From: Candidatus Bathyarchaeota archaeon
Lineage (GTDB): Archaea > Thermoproteota > Bathyarchaeia > Bathyarchaeales > Bathyarchaeaceae
Reading direction: 5' to 3'
NCBI GenBank assembly: GCA_020344435.1
Contig: CP070826.1
Span: forward strand, 154,090 to 162,757
Length of the DNA stretch: 8,668 bases
The position numbers and the translations under genes are program-made. Below the pieces are notes generated by a model. That model was not told the DNA's origin and searched no databases. It was given only the letters and a program-made list of their open reading frames with translations. Numbering within the stretch: position 1 is the stretch's first letter; every line of letters starts with the position of its first letter. Below are positions 1 through 6,191 of the stretch, piece by piece.

Positions 1-467
1 AGGACGTTGTGCTGAGTCTTTATTCCTCCAACCGTCTCGACGATGTCCGCTTGAATGGTTCCTTGCACTAGAAATCGGCAACTTTCCATCTCAGCGTTTT
101 CACTGAGGCTTCTATAAAATGTTTCTCGGAACGCTTTCCGCTTCTCCTCTGCGTCGTGCAGCCCCTTCAGCGCCTTCAAGAAACGCTTCTGGACTCTGAG
201 TATCCTAAGAGGCAGGCTTATGGGCGGCTGAGCGAGAAGCTCCCTGACTCTCTCTGGCTCGCCTATTCGCATAAAAGCGTCGTCTAGCATAACACAGAGG
301 AGGTTTTCTTTCAGGGCGCGATGGGTCAGCGCGGCACATGTTGAACTGTCAACACCCCCAGATACGGCGATAAGTGCCCTCTCGCTTCCAGCAATCCTTC
401 TGATTTCCATAACTTGCCTATCCACGAATTCTTTTGGATCAAACTTCTGCAATGCAGATGTCTCCAT
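1..467 (-). CDS. GMP synthase subunit B-like PP-loop ATPase (3'-truncated by window edge)
   Basis: Family role: the ATP-pyrophosphatase half of GMP synthase adenylates XMP and aminates it to GMP in the cytoplasm; in archaea the glutaminase is a separate subunit. I translated the minus strand from the ATG at 467. It gives 155 residues before the edge, roughly half the expected protein. Visible are a P-loop-like SGGVDSS (residues 36-42) after IAV, the GuaA-type stretch KRFLKALKGLHDAEEKR (94-110), and LVQGTI (133-138) followed by GGIKTQHNV (147-155). The usual D-H/N-G-L-L-R segment after the PP-loop is replaced by LDDAFMRIGEPE (61-72), so it may be a lineage-specific GuaA variant or a paralogue. 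No glutaminase gene is seen nearby. An in-frame TGA lies two codons upstream of this ATG, which fixes the start, and a TATA box sits about 31 nt upstream. It is divergent to the transporter gene. The family is confident; strict GMP synthase activity is less so. Confidence 0.85.
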   Translation of the reverse strand, partial: METSALQKFDPKEFVDRQVMEIRRIAGSERALIAVSGGVDSSTCAALTHRALKENLLCVMLDDAFMRIGEPERVRELLAQPPISLPLRILRVQKRFLKALKGLHDAEEKRKAFRETFYRSLSENAEMESCRFLVQGTIQADIVETVGGIKTQHNV

Positions 468-493
468 CAGTCAGTTCTTGAGCTATCGTTCCG

Positions 494-503
494 CTTATAT
501 ATC
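494..503 (-). promoter_or_regulatory. TATA box for the GMP synthase B-like gene
   Basis: On the minus strand the sequence reads GATATATAAG. Its centre (about 498) is about 31 nt upstream of the ATG at 467. Archaeal transcription normally starts about 25-30 nt after the TATA box, so the mRNA would be leaderless or nearly so. This agrees with the lack of a Shine-Dalgarno motif before that ATG. Confidence 0.6.
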
Positions 504-598
504 TGCCGCCATGGAGCCTGCTGCCTGTTCCTACAACTGAGAAGATCGCGGCAACATGGGTCAACTGTGAAAGCGATTCCACGGAGCTTTGAGGAACG

Positions 599-607
599 TT
601 TTTATGG
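599..607 (+). promoter_or_regulatory. Possible TATA box for the MFS transporter
   Basis: TTTTTATGG is the best T/A-rich box in the 213-bp divergent region between the GuaA-like gene and the transporter. A start site about 30 nt on (near 630) would leave a leader of about 50 nt before the ATG at 681, and lies after the in-frame ATG at 621. The match is weak. Confidence 0.25.
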
Positions 608-680
608 CTTCTACATTTCTATGCCTCTATCCAGTTGGGGATTTGGTGTGGGAAACTCAAGTAACACTGTCAAAGAAAAG

Positions 681-1913
681 ATGGCAACTCCGAAGGACGA
701 ATCCGAGCCCTTTGTACCCTCCCTAGCTTTGTATGGCACTGCAGCATGCACCTTCTTCTCCGACAGCCTTCTATGGTACTTTCTATTCCCGTATGCGGCT
801 GTCTTGAAAGTTGCGTTCGCCGAGATGGGAGTAATCCGATCGGTGAGAAACTTGTTTCAATATACGCTCCAGATAGGCTGGGGGGGATTGGTGGAGAAGT
901 TCGGGAAGAGATTATTCGTGTTTGCCGGTTATCTCCTCAGCAGCATAACCGTTCTTGCTTTGCTGTACTTTCACACTCCTTTTCAACTTCTAGCCATAAT
1001 GATTTCACAAGCGATCTTTTGGTCCATGGGTTCTCCGGCGTGGAACGCCCTGTTGGGAGACTACACAAAAATGAGGACCAGAGGCAAAGTTCTGGGCAAA
1101 ATCATGTCGGTCGGCCGATTTTCTGGCGTCGGAGCTACGTTATTCATTGCTCTTATAGCCTTTTGGACTCCTGGTGAGTTGACTCCCTCCTCGTTCGTCA
1201 TGCCATTCGCTCTTTCCGCTGCAGTGGGCGTAGTCGGTGGGATTCTGGTTGCTTTTGTGAAAGAAAGGAAGCCACAGCCAACCTCCAATGTGAAATTAGA
1301 TGCTATTCTGCCCATGAGGGATAAGAGTTTCCGCATCTTCTTGGTAGTCAATTGCTTCTTCTGGTTTGCCATGGCTTTTGCTTGGCCCTTATTTCCATAT
1401 GTGACTGTTGACATCGTGAAAGCTGAGCTGTGGCAAATAGCTCTCATCGCCACTGCGTCAGGGTTAGTAGCCAGTCTGACACAGCCGAAGTTCGGATCGA
1501 TCGCCGATAGAATTGGAAGAAAACCCCTTATAGTAGCAAGTCACGCTTCTTTTGTTCTGTTTCCATTGATGTATGCCTTTGCGAATCATTGGCTTCACCT
1601 ACTTGCCAGCAACGCAATTCTCGGCTTCGCTTTGGCTGCGTCGATCGTAACGACAACCGCTTACATCCTAGACTCAGCTCCCATTGGCAAACGGGCGACC
1701 TACACCGGCGCTTACAACTTAATCATTGGATGCTCAAGTTTCCTAGGTTCGTTTGTGGGTGGAGTATTTACTGACTATCTGTCCACATCAAACGGAGTAC
1801 ACCCGGTGATCTTCATGGGTCTCATCTGCTCTGCTGCGCTCCGGCTCATAACAAGCATGGGGTTCTTAACGATCGTGGAAACCATTCCCTCAAACAATAG
1901 CTTTCAAAAATGA
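681..1913 (+). CDS. Major facilitator superfamily (MFS) transporter
   Basis: A 410-aa polytopic inner-membrane protein of typical MFS length, with about 12 hydrophobic segments. The loop signature between helices 2 and 3 is seen in both halves: GWGGLVEKFGKR (residues 66-77) and FGSIADRIGRKP (271-282), a hallmark of the duplicated MFS fold. A basic RGKVLGKI follows helix 4 (134-141). A charged loop (about 194-218) separates the halves. The substrate cannot be read from sequence; solute/drug efflux or uptake by secondary transport is the general role. The open frame extends back to 414, but that would overlap the divergent gene and encode non-membrane-like sequence. I chose the ATG at 681 because it leaves a short polar N-terminus before helix 1. 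ATG 621 or GTG 648 remain possible. It lies upstream of an oxidoreductase with its own promoter-like box, so an operon is uncertain. Confidence 0.9.
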   Translation: MATPKDESEPFVPSLALYGTAACTFFSDSLLWYFLFPYAAVLKVAFAEMGVIRSVRNLFQYTLQIGWGGLVEKFGKRLFVFAGYLLSSITVLALLYFHTPFQLLAIMISQAIFWSMGSPAWNALLGDYTKMRTRGKVLGKIMSVGRFSGVGATLFIALIAFWTPGELTPSSFVMPFALSAAVGVVGGILVAFVKERKPQPTSNVKLDAILPMRDKSFRIFLVVNCFFWFAMAFAWPLFPYVTVDIVKAELWQIALIATASGLVASLTQPKFGSIADRIGRKPLIVASHASFVLFPLMYAFANHWLHLLASNAILGFALAASIVTTTAYILDSAPIGKRATYTGAYNLIIGCSSFLGSFVGGVFTDYLSTSNGVHPVIFMGLICSAALRLITSMGFLTIVETIPSNNSFQK

Positions 1914-1943
1914 AACAGTGTAGCTGTTGGATTCCGGTTTGGA

Positions 1944-1957
1944 TAGAAAGGTTATAG
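1944..1957 (+). promoter_or_regulatory. BRE/TATA-like promoter for the LLM oxidoreductase
   Basis: A purine-rich AGAAAGG (1944-1950/51) resembling a TFB-recognition element directly precedes TTATAG (1952-1957). A start site about 30 nt on, near 1983-1985, falls after the ATG at 1979 but before the ATG at 2003. It leaves a short leader containing AAGGAG (1987-1992), about 10 nt before ATG 2003. Together these favour the downstream start. Confidence 0.45.
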
Positions 1958-2002
1958 CTGGACCGAGATACCCGAGATATGAATCCAAGGAGAAGACTTG
2001 AA

Positions 2003-2935
2003 ATGGTGAAGTTTGGCATTAACCTTCAGCTAGAAGAGTATTCCATCGACCTCGCATTGAAAACGGCTCAACTGGCTGATGACTTGGGGATACACGCTGT
2101 CTTCGTCAACGATCACTACATGAAGCCTAATGGCAGCGATATCCCCGACGCTTTTCTCATGTTGACTGCAATGGCTCTTCAAACCAAGCGTATTCTGCTG
2201 GGGACAGCGGTAACACCGATACCGTTCAGATCTGCAGCCCAAACAGCCAAAATAGTCTCCACTCTGGATAACATCAGCAAAGGCCGCTTCATCTTCGGGG
2301 CCGGAGCTGGATGGTACCAAACCGAATTTGAAGGTTATGGCTCTCAGTTCATGCCCCCTAAAGCGCGAGTATCCAAGACAATCGAGGGAATAAGGCTCAT
2401 GAAAAAACTGTGGACCGAGAAAGAGGTCACCTTTCAAGGCAAATACTATCGTACCAAAGGCACTGTTCTTCTCCCAAAGCCTCTACAAAAACCCCATCCG
2501 CCGATTCTTATAGGATCAAGATCTCGAAGGATGCGCCTAGCCGCCGCGAGAGAAGGGAATGGCTGGATTCCTGGCCACCTTCCTCTCAAAGACTACGAAA
2601 GCATGATGAACGAAATAATCAAGGAGGCAGAGAAACACGGCAGGCACCGCGATGAATTGACCTTTGTGCATTTCACGAGAGTTCTCACTGGTCCTCATAT
2701 GAAAGAGGTTCTCAAATCTTTGCCCAAAAGCCAGATCGAACAGCTTGTGGAACGGTATATTGTTGGTTCTCCTGAATCCTGTGTGGAAAAACTGCAGAAG
2801 TATGTGGACATTGGGGTTGATTTGATACTACTCCGCCTCCATCACGTCGCCCAGACTTCATTTGTGAAGGAGAGTAAACATCGTCAACAGATTACCTTCA
2901 TCTGCAACGAGATATTCTCGCAACTTGGAGAATAG
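2003..2935 (+). CDS. LLM-class flavin/F420-dependent oxidoreductase (luciferase-like TIM barrel)
   Basis: A 310-aa cytoplasmic enzyme of the bacterial-luciferase/methylene-H4MPT reductase-like superfamily, whose archaeal members usually use reduced or oxidised coenzyme F420. The N-terminal strand MVKFGINL (1-8) is the usual opening. Family landmarks follow: VNDHYM (35-40), GTAVTPIPFR (67-76), SKGRFIFGAGAGW with a nearby glutamate (92-108), KARVSKTIEGIRLMKKLW (120-137), the substrate-side YYRTKG (148-153), and PHPPILIGS (164-172), which contacts the phosphate end of the cofactor in relatives. The length is normal and the frame intact. The substrate is not predictable; many members act on secondary alcohols, sugar phosphates or unknown metabolites. 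ATG 2003 is preferred over ATG 1979 because of the AAGGAG upstream, the inferred transcription start and the family N-terminus. It probably forms its own transcription unit, ending at the T-rich tract after 2996. Confidence 0.9.
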   Translation: MVKFGINLQLEEYSIDLALKTAQLADDLGIHAVFVNDHYMKPNGSDIPDAFLMLTAMALQTKRILLGTAVTPIPFRSAAQTAKIVSTLDNISKGRFIFGAGAGWYQTEFEGYGSQFMPPKARVSKTIEGIRLMKKLWTEKEVTFQGKYYRTKGTVLLPKPLQKPHPPILIGSRSRRMRLAAAREGNGWIPGHLPLKDYESMMNEIIKEAEKHGRHRDELTFVHFTRVLTGPHMKEVLKSLPKSQIEQLVERYIVGSPESCVEKLQKYVDIGVDLILLRLHHVAQTSFVKESKHRQQITFICNEIFSQLGE

Positions 2936-2996
2936 TCTAAACTGCAAAGTTTGAGCTGCTTGAAACGAAAACAAACACACACTGGTTGGTCTCTAC

Positions 2997-3012
2997 CTTT
3001 TTCTTTCTGTTA
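2997..3012 (+). terminator. Oligo-T archaeal-type terminator
   Basis: The pyrimidine-rich tract CTTTTTCTTTCTGTT begins about 60 bp after the oxidoreductase stop. Archaeal termination depends mainly on such U-tracts. A small 5-bp inverted repeat (2939-2943 with 2948-2952) just after the stop may add to it. Confidence 0.45.
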
Positions 3013-3139
3013 CACCCTCTGTCCTCGCAAACCAAAAAACTCTAGCTTGATACTTTGATACATCCGTATCTATCAACACATGACGATCTTCAGAAAGCGA
3101 AAATGGTGCTGCTAATCATAGAAAGACATAGGAAATTCT

Positions 3140-3163
3140 ATTAAGGCTACAGCTGCATATTAG
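3140..3163 (+). promoter_or_regulatory. Candidate TATA boxes for the ribbon-helix-helix gene
   Basis: Two A/T-rich boxes precede the small regulator: TATTAA (3140-3145) and CATATTAG (3156-3163). The first would start transcription near 3170 and leave a short leader carrying GGTGA. The second would give an almost leaderless mRNA. The first fits better with the ribosome-binding site, but neither is compelling. Confidence 0.3.
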
Positions 3164-3182
3164 CTAGATATTACGGACACTA

Positions 3183-3187
3183 GGTGA
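3183..3187 (+). promoter_or_regulatory. Ribosome-binding site GGTGA of the ribbon-helix-helix gene
   Basis: GGTGA is the archaeal Shine-Dalgarno core. It ends 6 nt before the ATG at 3194 and abuts the alternative in-frame ATG at 3188, so it selects 3194 as the start. Confidence 0.6.
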
Positions 3188-3193
3188 ATGGCG

Positions 3194-3346
3194 ATGAAAC
3201 TTGTGACAGTTCTGCTTCCCGAAGCTTATCTGGAGGGACTCGATGAATTGGTTAGATCTGCCATGTACCCGAGTCGAAGTGCGGCGATTCGCGCTGCGGT
3301 CAGAGATCTGCTGAGAAGGGAACTTTGGACCAGACGAGAAGAATAG
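3194..3346 (+). CDS. Ribbon-helix-helix (CopG/Arc-type) transcriptional regulator, 50 aa
   Basis: A very short protein. It begins MKLVTVLLPEAYLEGLDELV (1-20): a beta strand used for DNA contact in this fold, then helix 1. Next comes the turn MYPSRSAAIRAAVRDLLRREL (24-44), where the P-S-R-S-x-A-I-R pattern is the classic helix 1-helix 2 junction of archaeal RHH proteins. These bind operator DNA as dimers, with the paired strands in the major groove. The usual S-E-A-I is S-A-A-I here. The length is normal for stand-alone archaeal members. No toxin gene is adjacent, so it does not look like an antitoxin; its target is unknown. The gene ends 166 bp before the convergent archease gene. Confidence 0.85.
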   Translation: MKLVTVLLPEAYLEGLDELVRSAMYPSRSAAIRAAVRDLLRRELWTRREE

Positions 3347-3512
3347 GAACAATTTCTGCCTCTGGATGTCTCAGGCCCTCAGAAGACTAGCTACTAAAGA
3401 TTTCTTGTAACGAACAACTTGTGCATGAAGCGGGGTCAGAGCACGCATGATTCTGTTATTGGCTGAAGACACTGCAAGTGATTCAAGAAGGGAAACTTCT
3501 AGCGCGAACACT

Positions 3513-3956
3513 TCAGATGTCTAGAATGAATTTCACCGTGACTTGCTTGGTTTTTCTCAAGATTTCCATTCGGTGATAGGTTATGGCTTTTACTCCTACC
3601 TTCTGCAGATGTTTCTCTGGGTCGAAAGGTTCCCCCCAAATCTTCGCCTTCAGCCTCAAAACATCTGGAGCCACTTCTATGCTGGAGACCTTGAAGCATG
3701 AATAGAGGGTCTCAGCTGTTTCGAATCTGATGAGCAGCTCTTCTATCCAGTTGTAGAGAAGAGCATACTCATCATGAGCCTCCACCTCTACGCTATCCTC
3801 GAATCTAGGCGCAACCCTCTCAGCCTCCGTCATGACATTCATAGTTGCTAAAGCAGCATTTTCGAAAGCTTCCTCTAAGGTGCTGCCGCAAGCCTCTATA
3901 TACACATCGGCGGTGTGCTCCAGAAACCTAAACCGCCTCTTAGCCATAGATCTCAT
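3513..3956 (-). CDS. Archease (RtcB tRNA-ligase activating protein)
   Basis: Archease promotes the guanylylation and multiple turnover of the RNA ligase RtcB, which joins spliced tRNA halves and repairs RNA in archaea. The 147-residue protein shows the whole family pattern: FRFLEHTADVYIEACG (9-24) with the conserved H14 and D17 of the metal site, TLEEAFENAALA (26-37), LLYNWIEELLIRFET (66-80), GEPFDPEKH (108-116), VKAITYHRMEI (122-132) and the C-terminal acidic ILDI (144-147). The open frame begins at a TTG at 3968. ATG 3956 is preferred because a TATA-like box is centred about 29 nt upstream; ATG 3947 (MAKRRFRF) is an alternative. No rtcB gene is in the window. It is divergent to the topoisomerase gene, separated by about 400 bp. 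Confidence 0.93.
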   Translation of the reverse strand: MRSMAKRRFRFLEHTADVYIEACGSTLEEAFENAALATMNVMTEAERVAPRFEDSVEVEAHDEYALLYNWIEELLIRFETAETLYSCFKVSSIEVAPDVLRLKAKIWGEPFDPEKHLQKVGVKAITYHRMEILRKTKQVTVKFILDI

Positions 3957-3980
3957 ACTTCCAAACAAAGTTCGTTTGTA

Positions 3981-3989
3981 TTGATATTT
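3981..3989 (-). promoter_or_regulatory. TATA-like box for archease
   Basis: On the minus strand, AAATATCAA (3989 to 3981) followed by TACAAAC lies about 29 nt upstream of ATG 3956. This is the same spacing as for the GuaA-like and zinc-ribbon genes, so the mRNA may be leaderless. The match is moderate. Confidence 0.35.
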
Positions 3990-4303
3990 CTGTCTTCTCT
4001 GTCAGTCAGAAGTTTCATGGCGCCACAGGGCCTGAAATTACGTTTTGGCTTGCGGCTGTTGATGATGCATTCTCTTCCCTGACCCTAACTTGCTTCCAGC
4101 AGATTGGTGCGCGCGCGAAACCAGATACTCACAACTGATCTCGGTAGCTTTGATCTCTGCCATCCATTGAAATAGATAGAGACCCTATGAATGTACAATC
4201 TGTAAGGGCCCAAGCATATGCATGAATGCCTAACCCGTGCACAGGCTAGAAAGTCTACAGAATGCCCTGAAATAAAGAGGTAGGTGGAGCTGAGATAAGG
4301 AAG
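3990..4303. other. Intergenic region between archease and topoisomerase IB
   Basis: I see no convincing gene here. I looked for tRNA T-arm motifs and found none. The stretch holds a 9-nt alternating CG tract (4109-4117), an 8-bp palindrome GCATATGC (4214-4221), and one poor 41-codon ORF on the minus strand. It mainly serves as the divergent promoter region for the two flanking genes. Confidence 0.5.
4038..4163 (-). CDS. Low-confidence 41-aa small ORF
   Basis: The minus strand from ATG 4163 to TAA 4038 is open for 41 codons (begins MAEIKATEISCEYLVSRAHQ, ends basic/glutamine-rich). I recognise no family. There is no Shine-Dalgarno motif or clear TATA box, and the composition is unlike the neighbouring proteins. 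It is reported only because it fills part of a long gap; chance is the likelier explanation. Confidence 0.1.
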   Translation of the reverse strand: MAEIKATEISCEYLVSRAHQSAGSKLGSGKRMHHQQPQAKT

Positions 4304-4310
4304 CTTTAAG
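4304..4310 (+). promoter_or_regulatory. TATA-like box of the topoisomerase-SIS operon
   Basis: CTTTAAG is preceded by purine-rich GATAAGGAAG. A start site about 25-30 nt on (near 4335) lies after the GTG at 4320 but before ATG 4356, leaving a leader of about 20 nt that contains a GGAG motif (4345-4348) 7 nt before the ATG. Confidence 0.45.
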
Positions 4311-4355
4311 TCATCTATTGTGTCGTTTAGGAATCTAAATCGGCGGAGAAGTCGA

Positions 4356-6188
4356 ATGAAGCGACTGCAGCATAAAGGCGTTTTGGTTCCTCCTCAATCC
4401 GAAGGAATCGGTCTCACTATCATGGTGAAGGGGAATAGGATTAGGCTGACCTCTGAGCAGGAGGAAATGGCTCTTGCTTGGACGCGCAAAGTTGGAACTT
4501 CATACGTTGAAGACGATGTCTTCGCGAGAAATTTCCACCACGATTTCTCAAAGAGACTAGGCGCCGCTGTGGAACTTGGCGAAGTTGACTATTCTGAGGT
4601 CCTCTCCTTCGTCCAAAGAGAGCGGATTCGGAAGGCGAATCTTTCAAAAGAGGAGAGGAAAGAACAGGCCTCGCAGAGGAAAGCTCAACGAGAGGTGAAC
4701 AAAGAGCACTACGGCTATGCTTGGGTTGACGGGGAAAAGGTGGAGATAGCCAACTATGCTGTTGAGCCAAGCTGCATCTTCATGGGGCGCGGTAAGCACC
4801 CTTCGAGAGGGCGCTGGAAGGAAGGTCCTCGAGAAGAGGACGTCGAGCTCAATCTTTCTCCTGATGCGGCGAGACCACCAGGAAACTGGAAGGCCATTTT
4901 GTGGCAGCCTGAAGTGATGTGGATTGCGCGTTGGCGGGATAAGCTGACTGGGAAGATGAAGCATGTATGGTTTTCCGACTCCAGCATTATTAAACAGAGG
5001 AAGGATATCGAGAAGTTTGATAAGGCAATGGAGCTTCATCAGAGCCTTGCGCTTGTCCAGAAACACATCTGGGATAGCCTCGACGTCCAAGATACCAGGC
5101 GGAGGAAGATAGCCACAGTCTCTTTCCTAATCGACAGGCTGAAGATTAGGGTCGGTGATGAGAAGGATCCTGACGAGGCAGATACCGTAGGAGCCTCCAC
5201 TATCAGACCAGAACATGTACAATTCCATGAAGATGGCGAGACAACCTTCAGATTTCTGGGGAAGGACTCTGTACCACACGTCTTCAGAGTCCAGCTCCCA
5301 AGTAATGTCATAAAGAACTTGAAAGAATTCGCTGAGAATGCTGATTCTCCCCTCTTCCAAGGTGTTAGCTCAAAGCACGTGAGCGAGTTCCTGGATGAGG
5401 TGTCAAAGGGTTTGTCAGCAAAGGTGTTTCGCACCTACTATGCATCAGAAGCCGTTGATGCAGGGCTGCAGAAAGCCTCTGTCAAACCTAGTGACCCCGA
5501 ATACCGGAAAAAGCATGCCGCCACTATGGCGAATCTTGAGGCTGCCATAATCTGTAACCATAAGCGCAATATCCCCAAAACCTGGAAATCATCTCTGGAA
5601 AAGAAGAAGACTAGGCTGAAGACTCTCAGATGCCGAGCCAGAGAGGGGCAAACCAAGCTCGAGCAGAAGACCATCGAGCGGGAAGAAAGATACGGCGAGA
5701 GATTGCGAAAACAACAGGAGAAGCTGAATGCAAAGAAGAAGAAGCTGGAAGCCTATCAACAACAGCTCAACGAAAGACAGAGACAAGGTGGAAGAACTGT
5801 TCACTCTCTAAAGAAGCGCATCAAACTCCTCCGAGATCGGGTGGCTCGACAGAGACAGTACTTGGAGAAGGTCAAGACCAACCATAAAGACCAGATGAAG
5901 GGTCTAAGGCAGAGGATGGAGAGCCGTAGGGCGCGTGATAGAACGGCAATTAGTAGACTCAAGTTCAAGATCGCGGCTCAGAAGGAGACTAGGAACTTCA
6001 ACCTCGCAACGTCCTTGAAGAGCTACATTGACCCACGAATCTATTATGAATGGGGAAAGAACGTTGACTATGACTGGAAGCAGTATTATCCAAAGTCCCT
6101 GCAGAGAAAGTTCAGTTGGGTCGAGAACGACATCTATCAACAGACACACGACAAGACTATTAGGCGTGTAATTTCAGATTTGAGTTGA
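4356..6188 (+). CDS. Eukaryote-type DNA topoisomerase IB
   Basis: This enzyme relaxes positive and negative supercoils through a transient 3'-phosphotyrosyl nick. The 610-aa protein opens with KRLQHKGVLVPP (2-13), the start of the core seen in human TOP1 (FLEHKGPVFAPP). All five catalytic residues are present: R265 in IDRLKIRVG, K303 in FLGKDS, R359 in AKVFRTY, H402 in CNHKR, and nucleophile Y557 in SLKSYIDPRI. The signature ADTVGASTIRPEHV lies at 275-288. Between H402 and Y557 is a basic, Lys/Arg/Glu/Gln-rich coiled-coil linker (about 413-545), some 64 residues longer than in human TOP1, where H632 and Y723 are 91 apart. The long acidic/basic N-terminal tail of eukaryotic enzymes is absent. 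The frame runs back to GTG 4320; ATG 4356 is chosen for its GGAG and the promoter position. This family marks Thaumarchaeota-related archaea. It sits 3 bp upstream of the SIS gene. Confidence 0.97.
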   Translation: MKRLQHKGVLVPPQSEGIGLTIMVKGNRIRLTSEQEEMALAWTRKVGTSYVEDDVFARNFHHDFSKRLGAAVELGEVDYSEVLSFVQRERIRKANLSKEERKEQASQRKAQREVNKEHYGYAWVDGEKVEIANYAVEPSCIFMGRGKHPSRGRWKEGPREEDVELNLSPDAARPPGNWKAILWQPEVMWIARWRDKLTGKMKHVWFSDSSIIKQRKDIEKFDKAMELHQSLALVQKHIWDSLDVQDTRRRKIATVSFLIDRLKIRVGDEKDPDEADTVGASTIRPEHVQFHEDGETTFRFLGKDSVPHVFRVQLPSNVIKNLKEFAENADSPLFQGVSSKHVSEFLDEVSKGLSAKVFRTYYASEAVDAGLQKASVKPSDPEYRKKHAATMANLEAAIICNHKRNIPKTWKSSLEKKKTRLKTLRCRAREGQTKLEQKTIEREERYGERLRKQQEKLNAKKKKLEAYQQQLNERQRQGGRTVHSLKKRIKLLRDRVARQRQYLEKVKTNHKDQMKGLRQRMESRRARDRTAISRLKFKIAAQKETRNFNLATSLKSYIDPRIYYEWGKNVDYDWKQYYPKSLQRKFSWVENDIYQQTHDKTIRRVISDLS

Positions 6189-6191
6189 GGT

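Noticed and set aside
414..680. N-terminal extension of the MFS transporter frame back to 414
   Set aside because: It overlaps the divergent GuaA-like gene and its TATA box, and the extra residues (Cys/Arg-rich) are unlike an MFS N-terminus.
1914..1928. AACAG...CTGTT hairpin right after the MFS stop
   Set aside because: A 5-bp stem with no following T-tract; not enough to call a terminator.
1979..2002. Oxidoreductase start at ATG 1979
   Set aside because: It lies before the transcription start inferred from the TTATAG box, lacks a ribosome-binding site, and adds eight residues before the usual family N-terminus.
4058..4083. C/D-box-like pattern (TTGATGA, about 12 nt, then CTGA)
   Set aside because: Only one half is present: no C' or second D box at proper spacing, and the first base of the C box is wrong. 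Chance is likely.
5039..5674. Minus-strand ORFs of 77-148 codons under the topoisomerase gene
   Set aside because: They are antisense shadows of a gene whose catalytic motifs are all in the plus frame.
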